64,000 nucleotides of DNA from Paraburkholderia panacisoli. GTDB lineage: Bacteria; Pseudomonadota; Gammaproteobacteria; Burkholderiales; Burkholderiaceae. The stretch is from the NCBI RefSeq assembly GCF_008369935.1, contig NZ_VTUZ01000043.1, forward strand, positions 1 to 64,000, read 5' to 3'. The position numbers and the translations under genes were made by a program. The notes beneath the pieces were generated by a model. The model was not told the DNA's origin. It searched no databases and saw nothing but the letters and a program-made list of their open reading frames with translations. Positions 26,923 through 35,706 of this stretch are shown here, piece after piece (within the stretch, counting starts at the first letter, position 1; each line of letters starts with the position of its first letter).

Positions 26923-27137
26923 CTTCCATGGAAGATATATATCGAAGATGATGATGTCGAGATAGGGAAAACGCTGATCGGGTAAAAGTGTGATGAATTG
27001 TCGTGTACGGTGCGAAATGCCTGATTTATCGTGAGAAATTCGGTCTCGGTACGCGAAAAATGAGCCGGACTCAGGGAAACTCCGAAGTTTGAAATCAATT
27101 GACGTGGAAGATGATTCGCGTATCTTCCACGGAAGAT
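26923..27137. promoter_or_regulatory. repeated TTCC/GGAA operators between oxygenase operon and porin
   Basis: The gap between the divergent starts at 26880 and 27168 contains CTTCCATGGAAG (26923-26934), a perfect 12-bp palindrome; an inverted repeat with 10-base arms CGTGGAAGAT (27103-27112) and its complement (27122-27131); and, overlapping it, ATCTTCC-AC-GGAAGAT (27122-27137). The shared half site GGAAGAT at both ends suggests one regulator controlling the operon and the porin. Confidence 0.6.
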
Positions 27138-27167
27138 GATAATGATTGACCATATCGGAGGAGATCT

Positions 27168-28319
27168 ATGAGTTCGACGTCGAAGTTATCCGGCCGCACG
27201 TTTCCGTTGCGCAAGGCGATCTGTTGGGGACTCGCGTCGCTTGCGGCATGCGCGTCGGGCGCATCGCACGCACAGAGCTCTGTCACCCTGTACGGGATCA
27301 TCGATACGGGCGTCGAGTGGGTGAATAACGTGGGCGCTAAAAAGTCCAGCGTCGTGCGCGTGCCGACGCTCACGGGATCGATACCGTCGCGGTGGGGGCT
27401 GCGCGGCAAAGAGGACCTGGGGAACGGCCTCAGCGCCGTCTTCGTCCTGGAGTCAGGTTTCGCTCCGTCGCAGGGCACGCTGAACCAGGGTGGCCGTCTG
27501 TTCGGCCGACAAGCCTATGTCGGGCTTTCGGGGCAGTGGGGGACGCTGACCCTCGGCCGCCAATATTCGCAGATATATTGGGCTATGACGGGCGACACGA
27601 TGGGGCCGAACATTTATGCGGCCGCCGATCTGGATCCCTACCTGGCCCAGCCGCGACTCGACAACGCGATCGCGTATTCGTTCACTACATCCGGTCTGAC
27701 CGTGGGCGCGACGTATTCGCTCGGGCGTGACGCGGTGGATCCGGCGGAGGCCGGCGGGTGTGCCGGCCAGTCGCCAACGGACTGGCGAGCCTGCAAGTCG
27801 ATGTCCGCAATGGTGAAGTATGACGCGGCGACATGGGGCGTCGCGGCGGCCTTCGATCGCAACTACGGCGGCGGAGGCACCGGTTCGCCGCTGCCCAGCA
27901 GCTCGCAAACCGACACGCGCGCCGTCATCGACGGCTACGTCAAGTTCGGTCCCTCGACGATCGGTGCGGGATTCCTCCATCGGATCAATCACGGAGTGCA
28001 GACGCCGACTCTTTCCGACGCGGTCAGTAACTACTGGTGGCTTGGCGGAACCTATGTCCCCCTGCCACAAGTTGTCCTTGATGCCCAGTTCGGCCATATA
28101 TCGGTGAACGGTGGGAGTTCCGCGGGAGCCTCCTTGATCGCAGCGCGCGCGACGTACTTGTTGTCCAAACGCAGTTCCGTCTACATCACCGCAGGGCATG
28201 TGTTCAATCAGCGCGATGCAGCGTTCACGATTGATGGCGGCGTGATCCCGCCCGCCTCGTCGCCATTGCCCGGCGTGGATCAAACCGGTGTCATGGTGGG
28301 TATGCGCCATCAGTTCTGA
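27168..28319 (+). CDS. general porin, Burkholderia OmpC-like
   Basis: A 383-residue outer-membrane porin. A signal peptide (GLASLAACASGASHAQ) is followed by the mature start SSVTLYGIIDTGVEW, characteristic of betaproteobacterial trimeric porins, with the motifs SRWGLRGKEDLGNGLSAVFVLESGF, GRQAYVGLSG and the C-terminal GMRHQF with terminal Phe for BAM-mediated assembly. GGAGGAG precedes the ATG. It is divergent from the oxygenase operon and shares its operator region, so it may serve aromatic-acid entry. Confidence 0.92.
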   Translation: MSSTSKLSGRTFPLRKAICWGLASLAACASGASHAQSSVTLYGIIDTGVEWVNNVGAKKSSVVRVPTLTGSIPSRWGLRGKEDLGNGLSAVFVLESGFAPSQGTLNQGGRLFGRQAYVGLSGQWGTLTLGRQYSQIYWAMTGDTMGPNIYAAADLDPYLAQPRLDNAIAYSFTTSGLTVGATYSLGRDAVDPAEAGGCAGQSPTDWRACKSMSAMVKYDAATWGVAAAFDRNYGGGGTGSPLPSSSQTDTRAVIDGYVKFGPSTIGAGFLHRINHGVQTPTLSDAVSNYWWLGGTYVPLPQVVLDAQFGHISVNGGSSAGASLIAARATYLLSKRSSVYITAGHVFNQRDAAFTIDGGVIPPASSPLPGVDQTGVMVGMRHQF

Positions 28320-28420
28320 ACGGGTAACGATCGCTCGCCTGGCGGGCGCCGTGTTTGGAATGACACCGAGTCCGGGCAATGAACCCTTTCACCCACGTCA
28401 CACACTAAAGGAAACCCCAA

Positions 28421-29209
28421 ATGAAATCCGTCCGTTTCGAGCGTCATGATTCCGTTGGCCACATCGTGCTGGGGAGCCCGCCGCTCAATCTCATCGCCAC
28501 CGAGTTCTCCGAACGCCTGAGCGAGGCCATCCAGGAGGCCAGCGAATCGGAAATCCGCGTCCTCCTCATCCGGGCAGAAGGCCCGAACTTCAGCCAGGGT
28601 GGCGACATCCTCGACTTCATCGACAAGGAATTCAACGCCTGGCGCACGTTCATCAGCGATATGCATCATTCATATCGCAAGATCGAGGCGCTGCAGATTC
28701 CGACCGTTTGTGCTGTGCGCGGCCGGGCTTGGGGCGGCGCGTTCGAACTCACGCTCGCGTGTGACTTCATCGTGGCTGCGGATAACGCATCGTTCCGCTG
28801 CATCGAGCCGTCAGTCGGCACCGCACCCGTTTGCGGAGGCGTGCAACGGATCGCGGAACGTGCGGGACCGGCGCGCGCGGCACGCTACGTCATGCTAAGC
28901 GAGGAGATGTCAGGCACCACCGCTGGCGAGTTGGGTATCGCCGCGTTCGTGGCCCCGGAAGCCGATGTGGAAACAACTGCATTGGATCTGGCGATACGGC
29001 TTTCTCAAGGTCCCACGCGCTCGTATGGGGCCATTCGTGCGCTGCTGAAAGCCTGGTCGGCGGGCGGCGTGGCGGGCGCGGACCAGGTTGTGCTCGATCT
29101 CACGATGCCCCTGCACAATACGGAAGACGCGCGGCGCGGACGCACGGCGCGCGTCGAGGCAATGAAGCGGGGCGTGGAACCGGAACCCGTTACCTTCCTC
29201 GGCCGCTGA
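28421..29209 (+). CDS. enoyl-CoA hydratase/isomerase family protein
   Basis: A 262-residue crotonase-fold protein. The oxyanion-hole segments are FSQGGDI and RAWGGAFELTLACDF; Glu in AFEL and Glu in CIEPSVGTAP align with the two catalytic glutamates of hydratases, so water addition is possible. An AAAGGAAA ribosome binding site precedes the ATG. It follows the porin gene by 100 bases. It might act on a CoA ester later in the same aromatic pathway; the substrate is unknown. It could also be an isomerase or hydrolase of the same fold. Confidence 0.87.
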   Translation: MKSVRFERHDSVGHIVLGSPPLNLIATEFSERLSEAIQEASESEIRVLLIRAEGPNFSQGGDILDFIDKEFNAWRTFISDMHHSYRKIEALQIPTVCAVRGRAWGGAFELTLACDFIVAADNASFRCIEPSVGTAPVCGGVQRIAERAGPARAARYVMLSEEMSGTTAGELGIAAFVAPEADVETTALDLAIRLSQGPTRSYGAIRALLKAWSAGGVAGADQVVLDLTMPLHNTEDARRGRTARVEAMKRGVEPEPVTFLGR

Positions 29210-29437
29210 GCCGAGGCCGAATTGCCGATAGCGTGCGAGCTTTGAGCAATCGCCCCTCGCATCACGGGGCGCTCCCGGCGGAATGAACGGCGAGCCAGCC
29301 GCTGCGGGCCCGTCACGAGCTGTCTGACTTTAAACGGAAAATCGACCGCACACCCGCACCAGAACTGGCACGTTTTTTAGTCAGCAAGTTAGACAAAGGC
29401 ACGCAATCCAGTGATTTCGTTTCGATGCGCAGCGACA

Positions 29438-29481
29438 TGGGGTGCAGGCGGGCGGAGGTTCAAATCCTCTCGCCCCGACCA
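29438..29481 (+). pseudogene. 3' fragment of tRNA-Pro(GGG), likely att scar
   Basis: From the U33 position rightward the sequence matches the 3' part of a proline tRNA: anticodon GGG (29439-29441), anticodon stem strand GCAGG, T-arm GGAGGTTCAAATCCTC, acceptor strand CGCCCCG and the encoded ACCA. The 5' half (acceptor strand, D-arm, left anticodon stem) is absent and replaced by unrelated DNA. A truncated 3' end of this kind is what tyrosine recombinases leave at the far side of an integrated element. Confidence 0.8.
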
Positions 29482-29489
29482 GATAAATC

Positions 29490-29524
29490 AAGGCCTTATG
29501 GATGTACGTCCATAAGGCCTTTTC
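29490..29524 (+). terminator. Rho-independent terminator after the tRNA fragment
   Basis: A perfect 13-bp stem, AAGGCCTTATGGA (29490-29502) and its complement (29509-29521), a six-base loop TGTACG and a short T run. It starts nine bases after the tRNA 3' end, so it is probably the native terminator of the tRNA gene. Confidence 0.85.
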
Positions 29525-29602
29525 GTTTCACGCCACGGCCGATCACCGACCCTCAGACCCACAATCGTCGCCGCCCATCGAATCCACAGAATCCTGCCTC
29601 GC

Positions 29603-30397
29603 TCATGGCTGCGTGCCCGCCTGCTGGTTCCGGAACGCCGCTTCTCCGGCATCCGACACCTCGACCCACTTCCTGTCGGGCGCCGCGTCGGCGACGTAGC
29701 TGTCGTGCCAGTTCCACCACTTGTAGGGCGGGCTCTGGGGATAGCCCTCGGGCGAGTCCTCCCAGACCTCCTGCCGGCCCAGGGGCGTGATATCGAGGTA
29801 GTTCCAGGTGCCCCCCATCTGCTCGTCGCCGCGGTTGTTGATGAAGTAGGTGCGAAACACCTGCTCGCCGTCGCGATAGAACACGTTGGTGCCGTGCCAG
29901 TCCTTCACGCCGAAGTCGGCGTCGAAGCTGTCCGTGAGGGTGAACCAGGGCATCGTCCAACCCATGCGCGCCTTCAGCCGTGCGATGTCCGCCTGAGGCG
30001 CACGCGCGACGAAGACGAGAGTGGTGTCACGGGCGTTCAGGTGGGCGAGATGGGCGACCTGGTCGGCCACCATCGAGCAGCCCCGGCAGGCCTGCTCGGG
30101 CCAGCCGAACACGCCCGGTTCGAAGAAGGCGCGGTAGACAATCAACTGACGCCGACCGTCGAACAGGTCGAGCAGGCTGGCTCTGCCTGCGGGTCCCTCG
30201 AACGCATACGTCCGCTCCACGGCCATCCACGGCATGCGCCGGCGTTCGGCGGCCAGCGCGTCACGGGCGCGGGTCTGGGCCTTTTCCTTCACGAGTAGCT
30301 GCTCGCGTGCCGCCTCCCAGGCCTGCGGCGACACGACCAGTGGTGTGCGCATGGCGGCTTGTCCGTCTTTCCGTCCGTTCTCGGTTGATGTAGTCAT
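29603..30397 (-). CDS. DUF899 family thioredoxin-like protein
   Basis: A 264-residue protein from the ATG at 30397 with AGGAGA nearby. The conserved DUF899 pattern is present: TPLVVSPQAWEAAREQLLVKEKA at the N-terminus, RRMPWMAVE, LFDGRRQLIVYRAFF, and the redox-like CRGC (EQACRGCSM) in a thioredoxin fold, then DFGVKDWHGTNVFYRDG and a C-terminal KWWNWHDSY. The biochemical function is not known; a redox or dehalogenase-like role has been proposed for relatives. It stands alone to the right of the tRNA scar. Confidence 0.83.
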   Translation of the reverse strand: MTTSTENGRKDGQAAMRTPLVVSPQAWEAAREQLLVKEKAQTRARDALAAERRRMPWMAVERTYAFEGPAGRASLLDLFDGRRQLIVYRAFFEPGVFGWPEQACRGCSMVADQVAHLAHLNARDTTLVFVARAPQADIARLKARMGWTMPWFTLTDSFDADFGVKDWHGTNVFYRDGEQVFRTYFINNRGDEQMGGTWNYLDITPLGRQEVWEDSPEGYPQSPPYKWWNWHDSYVADAAPDRKWVEVSDAGEAAFRNQQAGTQP

Positions 30398-30777
30398 GGC
30401 TTTTGCAATCTCCTGATTAGGGCGAATTCCGGCGCCATCCGTTCGCGGCTCATCGCGGGTTGTTCGCCGTGAGATAGTCTGGCACTGGAAATCGAACGTC
30501 GGGAGTAACAAGTGTGGCGGCATTCCGAATTGCCGGGGGCCTCTCCGCCCGAATGGAACAGTCTTCCGTCGAGTTGTGGCGCTGGGAAGATGCGTACGGC
30601 CTGCGCTTCTCGTCCGAGTGCGTGTCGAGTTCTGCGCGGGGGTAAGGGGCGGCGCCAACGCATTGGCTGTGTTTCCGCGTCGGGGAGCAGCGCTGACCTG
30701 CGCGCCAAGCGCTCCCTCGCATACTGTTATGGCTGAGCGAATACGTCCGTGCGATTGCCAAGATCCCCCGAGTTCGT

Positions 30778-30943
30778 TTACACGAAAAACGGCACGAACC
30801 ACGAGCCGATCGCGGCCAACCCTTGATAGTCCCCGACGAAGAAGCCCTCGGCGTTCGGCGCGGTCTTGAGGTTGAACGACCCCGCCAGATGCACTTCATT
30901 GGCGAACGTCACTGTCTCGGCCGATGGGGCGCGGACAACGGGA
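30778..30943 (-). pseudogene. C-terminal relic of a sialidase-like exported protein
   Basis: The minus strand reads about 55 residues containing GSFNLKTAPNAEGFFVGDYQGL and ending GSWFVPFFV-stop (stop at 30780-30778). This resembles the conserved end of sialidase/exo-alpha-sialidase-like proteins. No start or upstream domains remain. It shows that a larger gene was once here. The rest of 30398-31027 holds no supported gene. Confidence 0.55.
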
Positions 30944-31027
30944 TTGGGTCGATGACGGAAGTTGGCTGACGGGTCGAGGTCGCAAGAGCCGTGGCCAATG
31001 TTAATGCGGGTGGCAGGCTCGTCGTGT

Positions 31028-31696
31028 CTACACCATGACCAATCCGTACCGCATACCGAGCATCACCGCTTCGGTGCGATTGGTCGCGCCGAGTTTACCG
31101 AAGATGGAGGAGAGGTGGAATTTCACCGTGTTGTCGGAGATGTCGAGTTGCCGCGCGATCTCCTTGTTGCCGAGTCCGTCGGCGAGCATCGCTAGCACTT
31201 CGATCTCGCGTAACGTCAAAGCTTCGAACGGTTCGCCGGATGCCGTCTGGCGCGACGGTTTTCGTCCGGCTAGCAGCCTTGCGAGGATGTCGGGCGATAG
31301 CACGCAAAGGCCCGCGGCGACGGCTTCGATGGACGCGACGATTTCGCCAGGCATCGCGTTGCGAGGCAGGATCGCCGCCGCATCGGCCGGCAGAACATCG
31401 AGGATCCCGTCGTTGTCCGGGTCATCGCTCAACAGGACGAGCGCCGGTAGCACGTGCCCGAGTGCGAATAGCGTCTTGAGCGGGTCGCTCGCATCCGGCT
31501 CGATGTCGGCCACGACGACATCCGGCACCGAACCGGCCAGGCAATCGACGAGCGTTTCGGCGTCGGCTGCGCTACCCACGAACCCAAGTGCCGGGTTCGC
31601 CTCGACAAGCATTTGCAGGCTTGCACGCACCTGCGACGATGCCGCAATCACCGCGACCCGCACCGGCCCCATATGTACCCTCTGTCCATCCGACAT
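31028..31696 (-). CDS. LuxR/NarL-type regulator with degenerate receiver domain
   Basis: A 222-residue protein. Residues about 10-130 are a receiver-like domain, residues 150-220 a LuxR helix-turn-helix (LTLREIEVLAMLADGLGNKEIARQL...NTVKFHLSSIFGKLGATNRTEAV). In the receiver the usual acidic pair after strand 1 is missing (VAVIAASSQ) and the conserved Lys is Arg (AILPRNA), although an Asp remains at the phosphorylation position (VVVADIEP). It is therefore probably not controlled by classic phosphorylation. It lies 18 bases after the protease gene on the same strand and no histidine kinase is adjacent. Confidence 0.83.
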   Translation of the reverse strand: MSDGQRVHMGPVRVAVIAASSQVRASLQMLVEANPALGFVGSAADAETLVDCLAGSVPDVVVADIEPDASDPLKTLFALGHVLPALVLLSDDPDNDGILDVLPADAAAILPRNAMPGEIVASIEAVAAGLCVLSPDILARLLAGRKPSRQTASGEPFEALTLREIEVLAMLADGLGNKEIARQLDISDNTVKFHLSSIFGKLGATNRTEAVMLGMRYGLVMV

Positions 31697-31714
31697 TTCG
31701 CCGCTTCCCGGACC

Positions 31715-32653
31715 TCACCTGCACGAATTCCGCCGGGGGCGTTCGCTCACTGTTACCGAACTCACGTGGCGTTCGCCACCTCGGATCAACGCGATTTGCA
31801 ACTGCTGTCCAATGCTTGCGGAGCCCAGCGCGGCGTACACGTCGTCCATGTCGCGGCAAGGCTTGCCGTCCAGTTCGATCAGCACATCGCCTATCAGCAC
31901 GCCCGCCTGTTGCGCAGGACCGCCCGGCGCAAGCGAATTGATCAGCAAACCGCTACTGAACGGCAGGTTCATTTCGTTGACCCACGCATCCAGCAGGCTG
32001 ACCTGCTGCGCGCCGACGCCGAGGTAGCCCCGTGCGACGCGCCCTTTAGCCAGCAGTTCATCGGTGACGCGCTCCACGGTCATCGCGGGAATCACCATGC
32101 CAGCACCGCGCACAAGCGCCGATGTGCAGATGCCCATGACCTGCCCGCGCATATCCGCGAGAGCCGCCCCGGAGAAACCTGGGCGCAGACCGCCGTCCAG
32201 CCGCACGAACGCATCGAGCTGTCCGCCTCTCCCCGTGCGCCAAGGACCCCCTGTGCTGCCGATCACGCCAAAATCAGCGCTGGTGCCGAGCTCGTCTGCA
32301 CGCGCGACGGCGAGCGCAAGATGACCCGGCTTCAGTGAGCGGGCATCGCCAGAATCGATTGGGTCCAGGTCCACGCCGTCCAGTTTCAGCACGCCCAGGT
32401 CGGTGCACCAGTCCAGGCCCGCGAGGACTGCGGTGACCGTACGGCCATCCGTCAATGTGACTTCGATACCGTCCTCACGCCTGATCGTGTGCGCAGCCGT
32501 CACGACGACGCCATGTCGCCAGATTACCCCACTTGACGGCATGCGATGCCGTCCGTGTATTGCCACGATGCTCCGCCCGACTCGCTCGACAATGTCTGCC
32601 AGATTGTCCGAGAGATCCATCAAAGGATTTCCGCTTGCAGATGTAGTTTCCAT
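31715..32653 (-). CDS. HtrA-like S1C serine protease with PDZ domain, no signal peptide
   Basis: A 312-residue protein. Trypsin-like domain (about residues 20-200) with the triad visible: His in VVTAAHTIR, Asp in WCTDLGVLKL, Ser in RPGFSGAAL. A PDZ domain follows (about 215-300, RGYLGVGAQQVSLLDAW...GLLINSLAPGGPAQQAGVLIGDVLIELDG). The N-terminus (METTSASGNPLMDLSDNLADIVERVG) has no signal peptide or membrane helix, unlike DegP/DegS, so it is probably cytoplasmic. It is co-directional with the LuxR-type regulator gene, suggesting a linked sensing or regulatory role. Confidence 0.83.
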   Translation of the reverse strand: METTSASGNPLMDLSDNLADIVERVGRSIVAIHGRHRMPSSGVIWRHGVVVTAAHTIRREDGIEVTLTDGRTVTAVLAGLDWCTDLGVLKLDGVDLDPIDSGDARSLKPGHLALAVARADELGTSADFGVIGSTGGPWRTGRGGQLDAFVRLDGGLRPGFSGAALADMRGQVMGICTSALVRGAGMVIPAMTVERVTDELLAKGRVARGYLGVGAQQVSLLDAWVNEMNLPFSSGLLINSLAPGGPAQQAGVLIGDVLIELDGKPCRDMDDVYAALGSASIGQQLQIALIRGGERHVSSVTVSERPRRNSCR

Positions 32654-33284
32654 TTCAAGTCTCCTGCCATTTGCGATACGACCTACTTGTGCCTCGCGTC
32701 GTCGATTCCTGACCTATCCTTGGCCGGTAGCGTGGTGACGACGGGTTCACAATGACAGAAGGACAGGGGGTGCGCACCACCCAAACGGGTAGTCGGGTAG
32801 ATGCAGTGCGAACTTCACGATGCGGCGTGAGGCAGAGATCGGGCTGCGGATTCAACCGGCGGATGCAATAGTTTGCTGGAATCGTTCGGCCACGGAAGGG
32901 AATGCACCCCTTGCGGACTTCGTGCGAAATCTCATATTCTCTCCGAAATATCAATTTGATATAGAACGAAGCGATAGCGTATCATTTTGTGTAGATCTAT
33001 ATTGGTCAAGCGATCGAAACCGGGCTTGAAAGGGCGCGATTGCATCAGAAGTGCATCGCCGCTCGCTATTACGTCAGGCCTGAGATTGCCCGCGGCGTAA
33101 AGTGCGAGCGTCGTTTCGATCGTGATTGCTGAGGTCACGTTGGCGCCCGGATTGGCGCGTGGCCAGGAATGACGAATTTACCCATCGGCCGACAAGCTGT
33201 GGCGCACGCGGTGCGCTTCGCGCAGGCGATGTTTCACATCGGCAGCGGTGATGGACCCAATCATCACAAAGGAGGCGACTCACG
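32654..33284. other. intergenic region with AT-rich segment
   Basis: About 630 bases. A minus-strand frame at 32932-33138 has protein-like composition (segment LYAAGNLRPDVIASGDALL) but no recognised family or good start; it may be a gene relic. The AT-rich stretch 32955-33010 contains ATATAGAACGA and ends TCAAG, weakly resembling the repeated element described at 35707. AAAGGAGG precedes the gene at 33285. Confidence 0.4.
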
Positions 33285-33668
33285 ATGTCAGTTACTCAAC
33301 CACCCAAAGCAGCAATCGAGTTTGTTTCAAAGGTTTATGAAGCGATTGATTCGATGAACGAGCAGGGGTTCGCGAACTGTCTGACTGAGAACTGTACATT
33401 CGTCTATGCGAATAGCGATCCTGTCATCGGTCGCGCAAACGCCGCTGCGGCTTCACAGAATTTTCTGAAGCTGCTTGCGGGCATCAAACATCACCTCGTC
33501 AATGTATGGGCGTTCGAGGATGTCATCGTTTCCCAGATATCCGTGACTTACACGCGCAAGGATGGATCGACGCTGACGATTCCGGCCGTGACGATCTGGA
33601 AGTTGCAGGACAAGTTGATCGATGAATGCCGCATCTACGTTGATATTTCCCCACTGTTCGAGCGTTGA
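33285..33668 (+). CDS. SnoaL/NTF2-like fold protein
   Basis: A 127-residue protein with a strong ribosome binding site (AAAGGAGG). The cone-like NTF2 fold is suggested by FVSKVYEAIDSMNEQGFANCLTENCTFVYANSDPVIGRANA near the N-terminus and TYTRKDGSTLTIPAVTIWKLQDKLIDECRIYVDISPLF at the end. Members are cyclases, isomerases or small binding proteins. It precedes an SDR gene by 16 bases and is probably co-transcribed with it. No catalytic residue can be assigned. Confidence 0.75.
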   Translation: MSVTQPPKAAIEFVSKVYEAIDSMNEQGFANCLTENCTFVYANSDPVIGRANAAAASQNFLKLLAGIKHHLVNVWAFEDVIVSQISVTYTRKDGSTLTIPAVTIWKLQDKLIDECRIYVDISPLFER

Positions 33669-33684
33669 TCTCAGGGGCGCAGAA

Positions 33685-34452
33685 ATGAATCTCGAACTTG
33701 AAGGGAAGACCGTCATCGTCACCGGTGGTGGCTCGGGTATCGGGCGAGCGGCGGCGCTGGCGTGCTCCGTGGCCGGGGCGCGCGTAGTGGTTGCCGATAT
33801 TGGTGTTGCGGCGGGAGAGGAGACGGTCTCGGCAATTCGGCGCGCAGGCGGTGACGCATTCTTTCTGGCAACGAACGTCGCCGATGAAGAACAGGTCGAA
33901 GCACTCGTGGCTGCGGCATTGAGCAAGTATGGGCGGCTCGATGGCGCATTCAACAATGCGGGTCTTTCTCAGACGAACGTCCTGCTGCACGAACTGACTG
34001 CCGAGCAATGGCGCCGAATTCAGTCAGTCAATTACGACGGTGTGTTCTTTTGCATGAAGCACGAGATACGCGCCATGCTGCTAACGGGTGGCGGCTCCAT
34101 CGTCAATACTTCGTCCACGCTGGGCCGCGTGGCGATGCGCAGTGCGGCAGACTACTGTGGCTCCAAGGGCGGTGTTTTGGGGGTGACAAAAGGCGCAGCA
34201 GTCGACTACGGTGACAAGCATATCCGAGTCAACGCCATCCTCCCAGGTGCGGTGGACACGCCAATGGTTCAGGCGCTGGTGTCCGATCCGCAATTTGCCG
34301 ATTTGATCGAGAAGGTTCGGGCCAGTCATCCACTGGGAAGAATTGGCGTTCCGGAGGAGATTGCTGCCGCCGCCGTCTGGCTTCTTTCGGACAAAGCATC
34401 CTTCGTGACGGGAGCCGAACTGGCGGTCGATGGGGGATTCCTCGCCATTTGA
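33685..34452 (+). CDS. SDR family oxidoreductase
   Basis: A 255-residue classical SDR starting at the ATG at 33685; an earlier in-frame ATG at 33622 would overlap the upstream gene. The cofactor motif is VTGGGSGIGRAAA, NAD preference is suggested by VVVADIG, the active site is NTSSTLG...YCGSK, and the end reads FVTGAELAVDGGF. It follows the SnoaL-like gene by 16 bases. It probably oxidises or reduces an alcohol in the catabolic region. Confidence 0.88.
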   Translation: MNLELEGKTVIVTGGGSGIGRAAALACSVAGARVVVADIGVAAGEETVSAIRRAGGDAFFLATNVADEEQVEALVAAALSKYGRLDGAFNNAGLSQTNVLLHELTAEQWRRIQSVNYDGVFFCMKHEIRAMLLTGGGSIVNTSSTLGRVAMRSAADYCGSKGGVLGVTKGAAVDYGDKHIRVNAILPGAVDTPMVQALVSDPQFADLIEKVRASHPLGRIGVPEEIAAAAVWLLSDKASFVTGAELAVDGGFLAI

Positions 34453-34612
34453 TGCTCCTGGCCGCCTGATGCGGCCGTCCTGTCAAGCGTGGGCGGGCAG
34501 TCTTCCGCGGAACTCTCAGCACATGCAGGCGTGCCGCTTGCTGCAACCGAAGCCATGATCGCGGCCCTATGCCGTTCCTCGCCTCGCCGTCCGTAGAGGC
34601 CGCGCTAATCCT

Positions 34613-34622
34613 GTTGTATGAT
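34613..34622 (+). repeat. GTTGTATGAT motif, copy 1
   Basis: The 10-mer lies 75 bases before the first of three paralogous marR-type genes. The same 10-mer precedes the other two at 35647 and 49992. It is likely a shared operator half or promoter part. Confidence 0.5.
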
Positions 34623-34696
34623 TTCGCTGCGTTTTGAATCCATTTTGAACAGATAATACCGACCGATGGCTCGATCCCATGGCGAGGAATGAGTGA

Positions 34697-35236
34697 ATGC
34701 CCAAATCTAATCCATCTGCAGTCAAGGCAGCCGCGAGCGCTTCAAAGTCAGTAGAGGCAACAGCGGAGAGACCCCTAGACGTTTTCGATGATCGTGGCAG
34801 AACCATTCCGTGGATCGCTCGAACGGTTCACCGACTCTACGATGCCCAAGGGCAGAAGCTCCTCGACAGGGAGAGCATTCCGATTGCGTATTGGTACTAC
34901 CTTCGTGTGCTGGCCGAACGCGGCGAGATCAATCAACTCGAACTCAGTAAGCGCGTAGGCATCGCGTCGACGACTGCGGTCCCCGCGCTCGACTATCTGG
35001 AGAAGCGCGGCCTCGTGAAGAGAGTCCGCGATCCAAATGACAGGCGAAAGTATTTCGTCGTGCTACAGGACGAAGGCAAGCGTCTTGTCGACGAAATGCT
35101 TCCCGATCTGACTGACATGATTTCGGGGTCGCTCGACGGAATCTCGCAGAAGGACATGCGCGTTTTCTGGAAGGTCATGCACCAGATCGAAACGAACCTG
35201 ATTCAGATGGCACAAGGCGACACGATCGTAGACTGA
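34697..35236 (+). CDS. MarR family regulator, paralogue 1 of 3
   Basis: A 179-residue protein with a variable N-terminal tail of about 30 residues, then VFDDRGRTIPWIARTVHRLYDAQGQKLLD, a winged helix with NQLELSKRVGIASTTAVPALDYLEKRGLV and a wing DPNDRRKYFVVLQDEGKRL. The winged-helix core is nearly identical to those of the genes at 35840 and 50181, so the three are recent paralogues that probably read related sites. GAGGAAT precedes the ATG. It follows the SnoaL-SDR pair. Confidence 0.88.
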   Translation: MPKSNPSAVKAAASASKSVEATAERPLDVFDDRGRTIPWIARTVHRLYDAQGQKLLDRESIPIAYWYYLRVLAERGEINQLELSKRVGIASTTAVPALDYLEKRGLVKRVRDPNDRRKYFVVLQDEGKRLVDEMLPDLTDMISGSLDGISQKDMRVFWKVMHQIETNLIQMAQGDTIVD

Positions 35237-35646
35237 CTGATTGCGAGTTTCGACGGCGGCATTCCTTCGCGCAGGCTATACGCGTCGCGTTTGCCTGCCA
35301 CGGCGACATGCTGCTGGCGATCGGGTTTATAGCGGTGAGTGGACCACGCCACGGGATCACGGCACCGACAAGGCCATGATGCATCGCCGCGCGCCGTTCC
35401 TGAACTGGCGAGAAGTGATGGTCCCCGCTCGAATTACGCGGCAAGGCGTAGCCAATCTGTTGGCTTCGCTTGATCTCAAATCATCCTTCGCACCTGCGGC
35501 GATCCGTTCGTGGATCGTTTCAATGTCCTCCACCGGGAGGCGCCCTCGACTGGCAGGCGTGCCCTAGGCCCTGCTGGACTGTCTCAATCTTCCTGCACTA
35601 TTGAATATCCTGCTCCGACGATCTGTTCGATCAACGTTGGCGGGAT

Positions 35647-35656
35647 GTTGTATGAT
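35647..35656 (+). repeat. GTTGTATGAT motif, copy 2
   Basis: Same 10-mer as at 34613 and 49992. Here and at 49992 the match continues, with gaps, into AGCGGATYATCT about 13 bases on, so the two leaders are homologous over a longer stretch. Confidence 0.55.
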
Positions 35657-35706
35657 TTTCAAGAAGCGGATTATCTTTCAAAAGATAAATCTATATTTGA
35701 TCGATG

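Noticed and set aside
32932..33138. 68-codon minus-strand frame with LYAAGNLRPDVIASGDALL
   Set aside because: Composition is protein-like, but no family, start signal or downstream continuation could be recognised; kept only as a possible relic.
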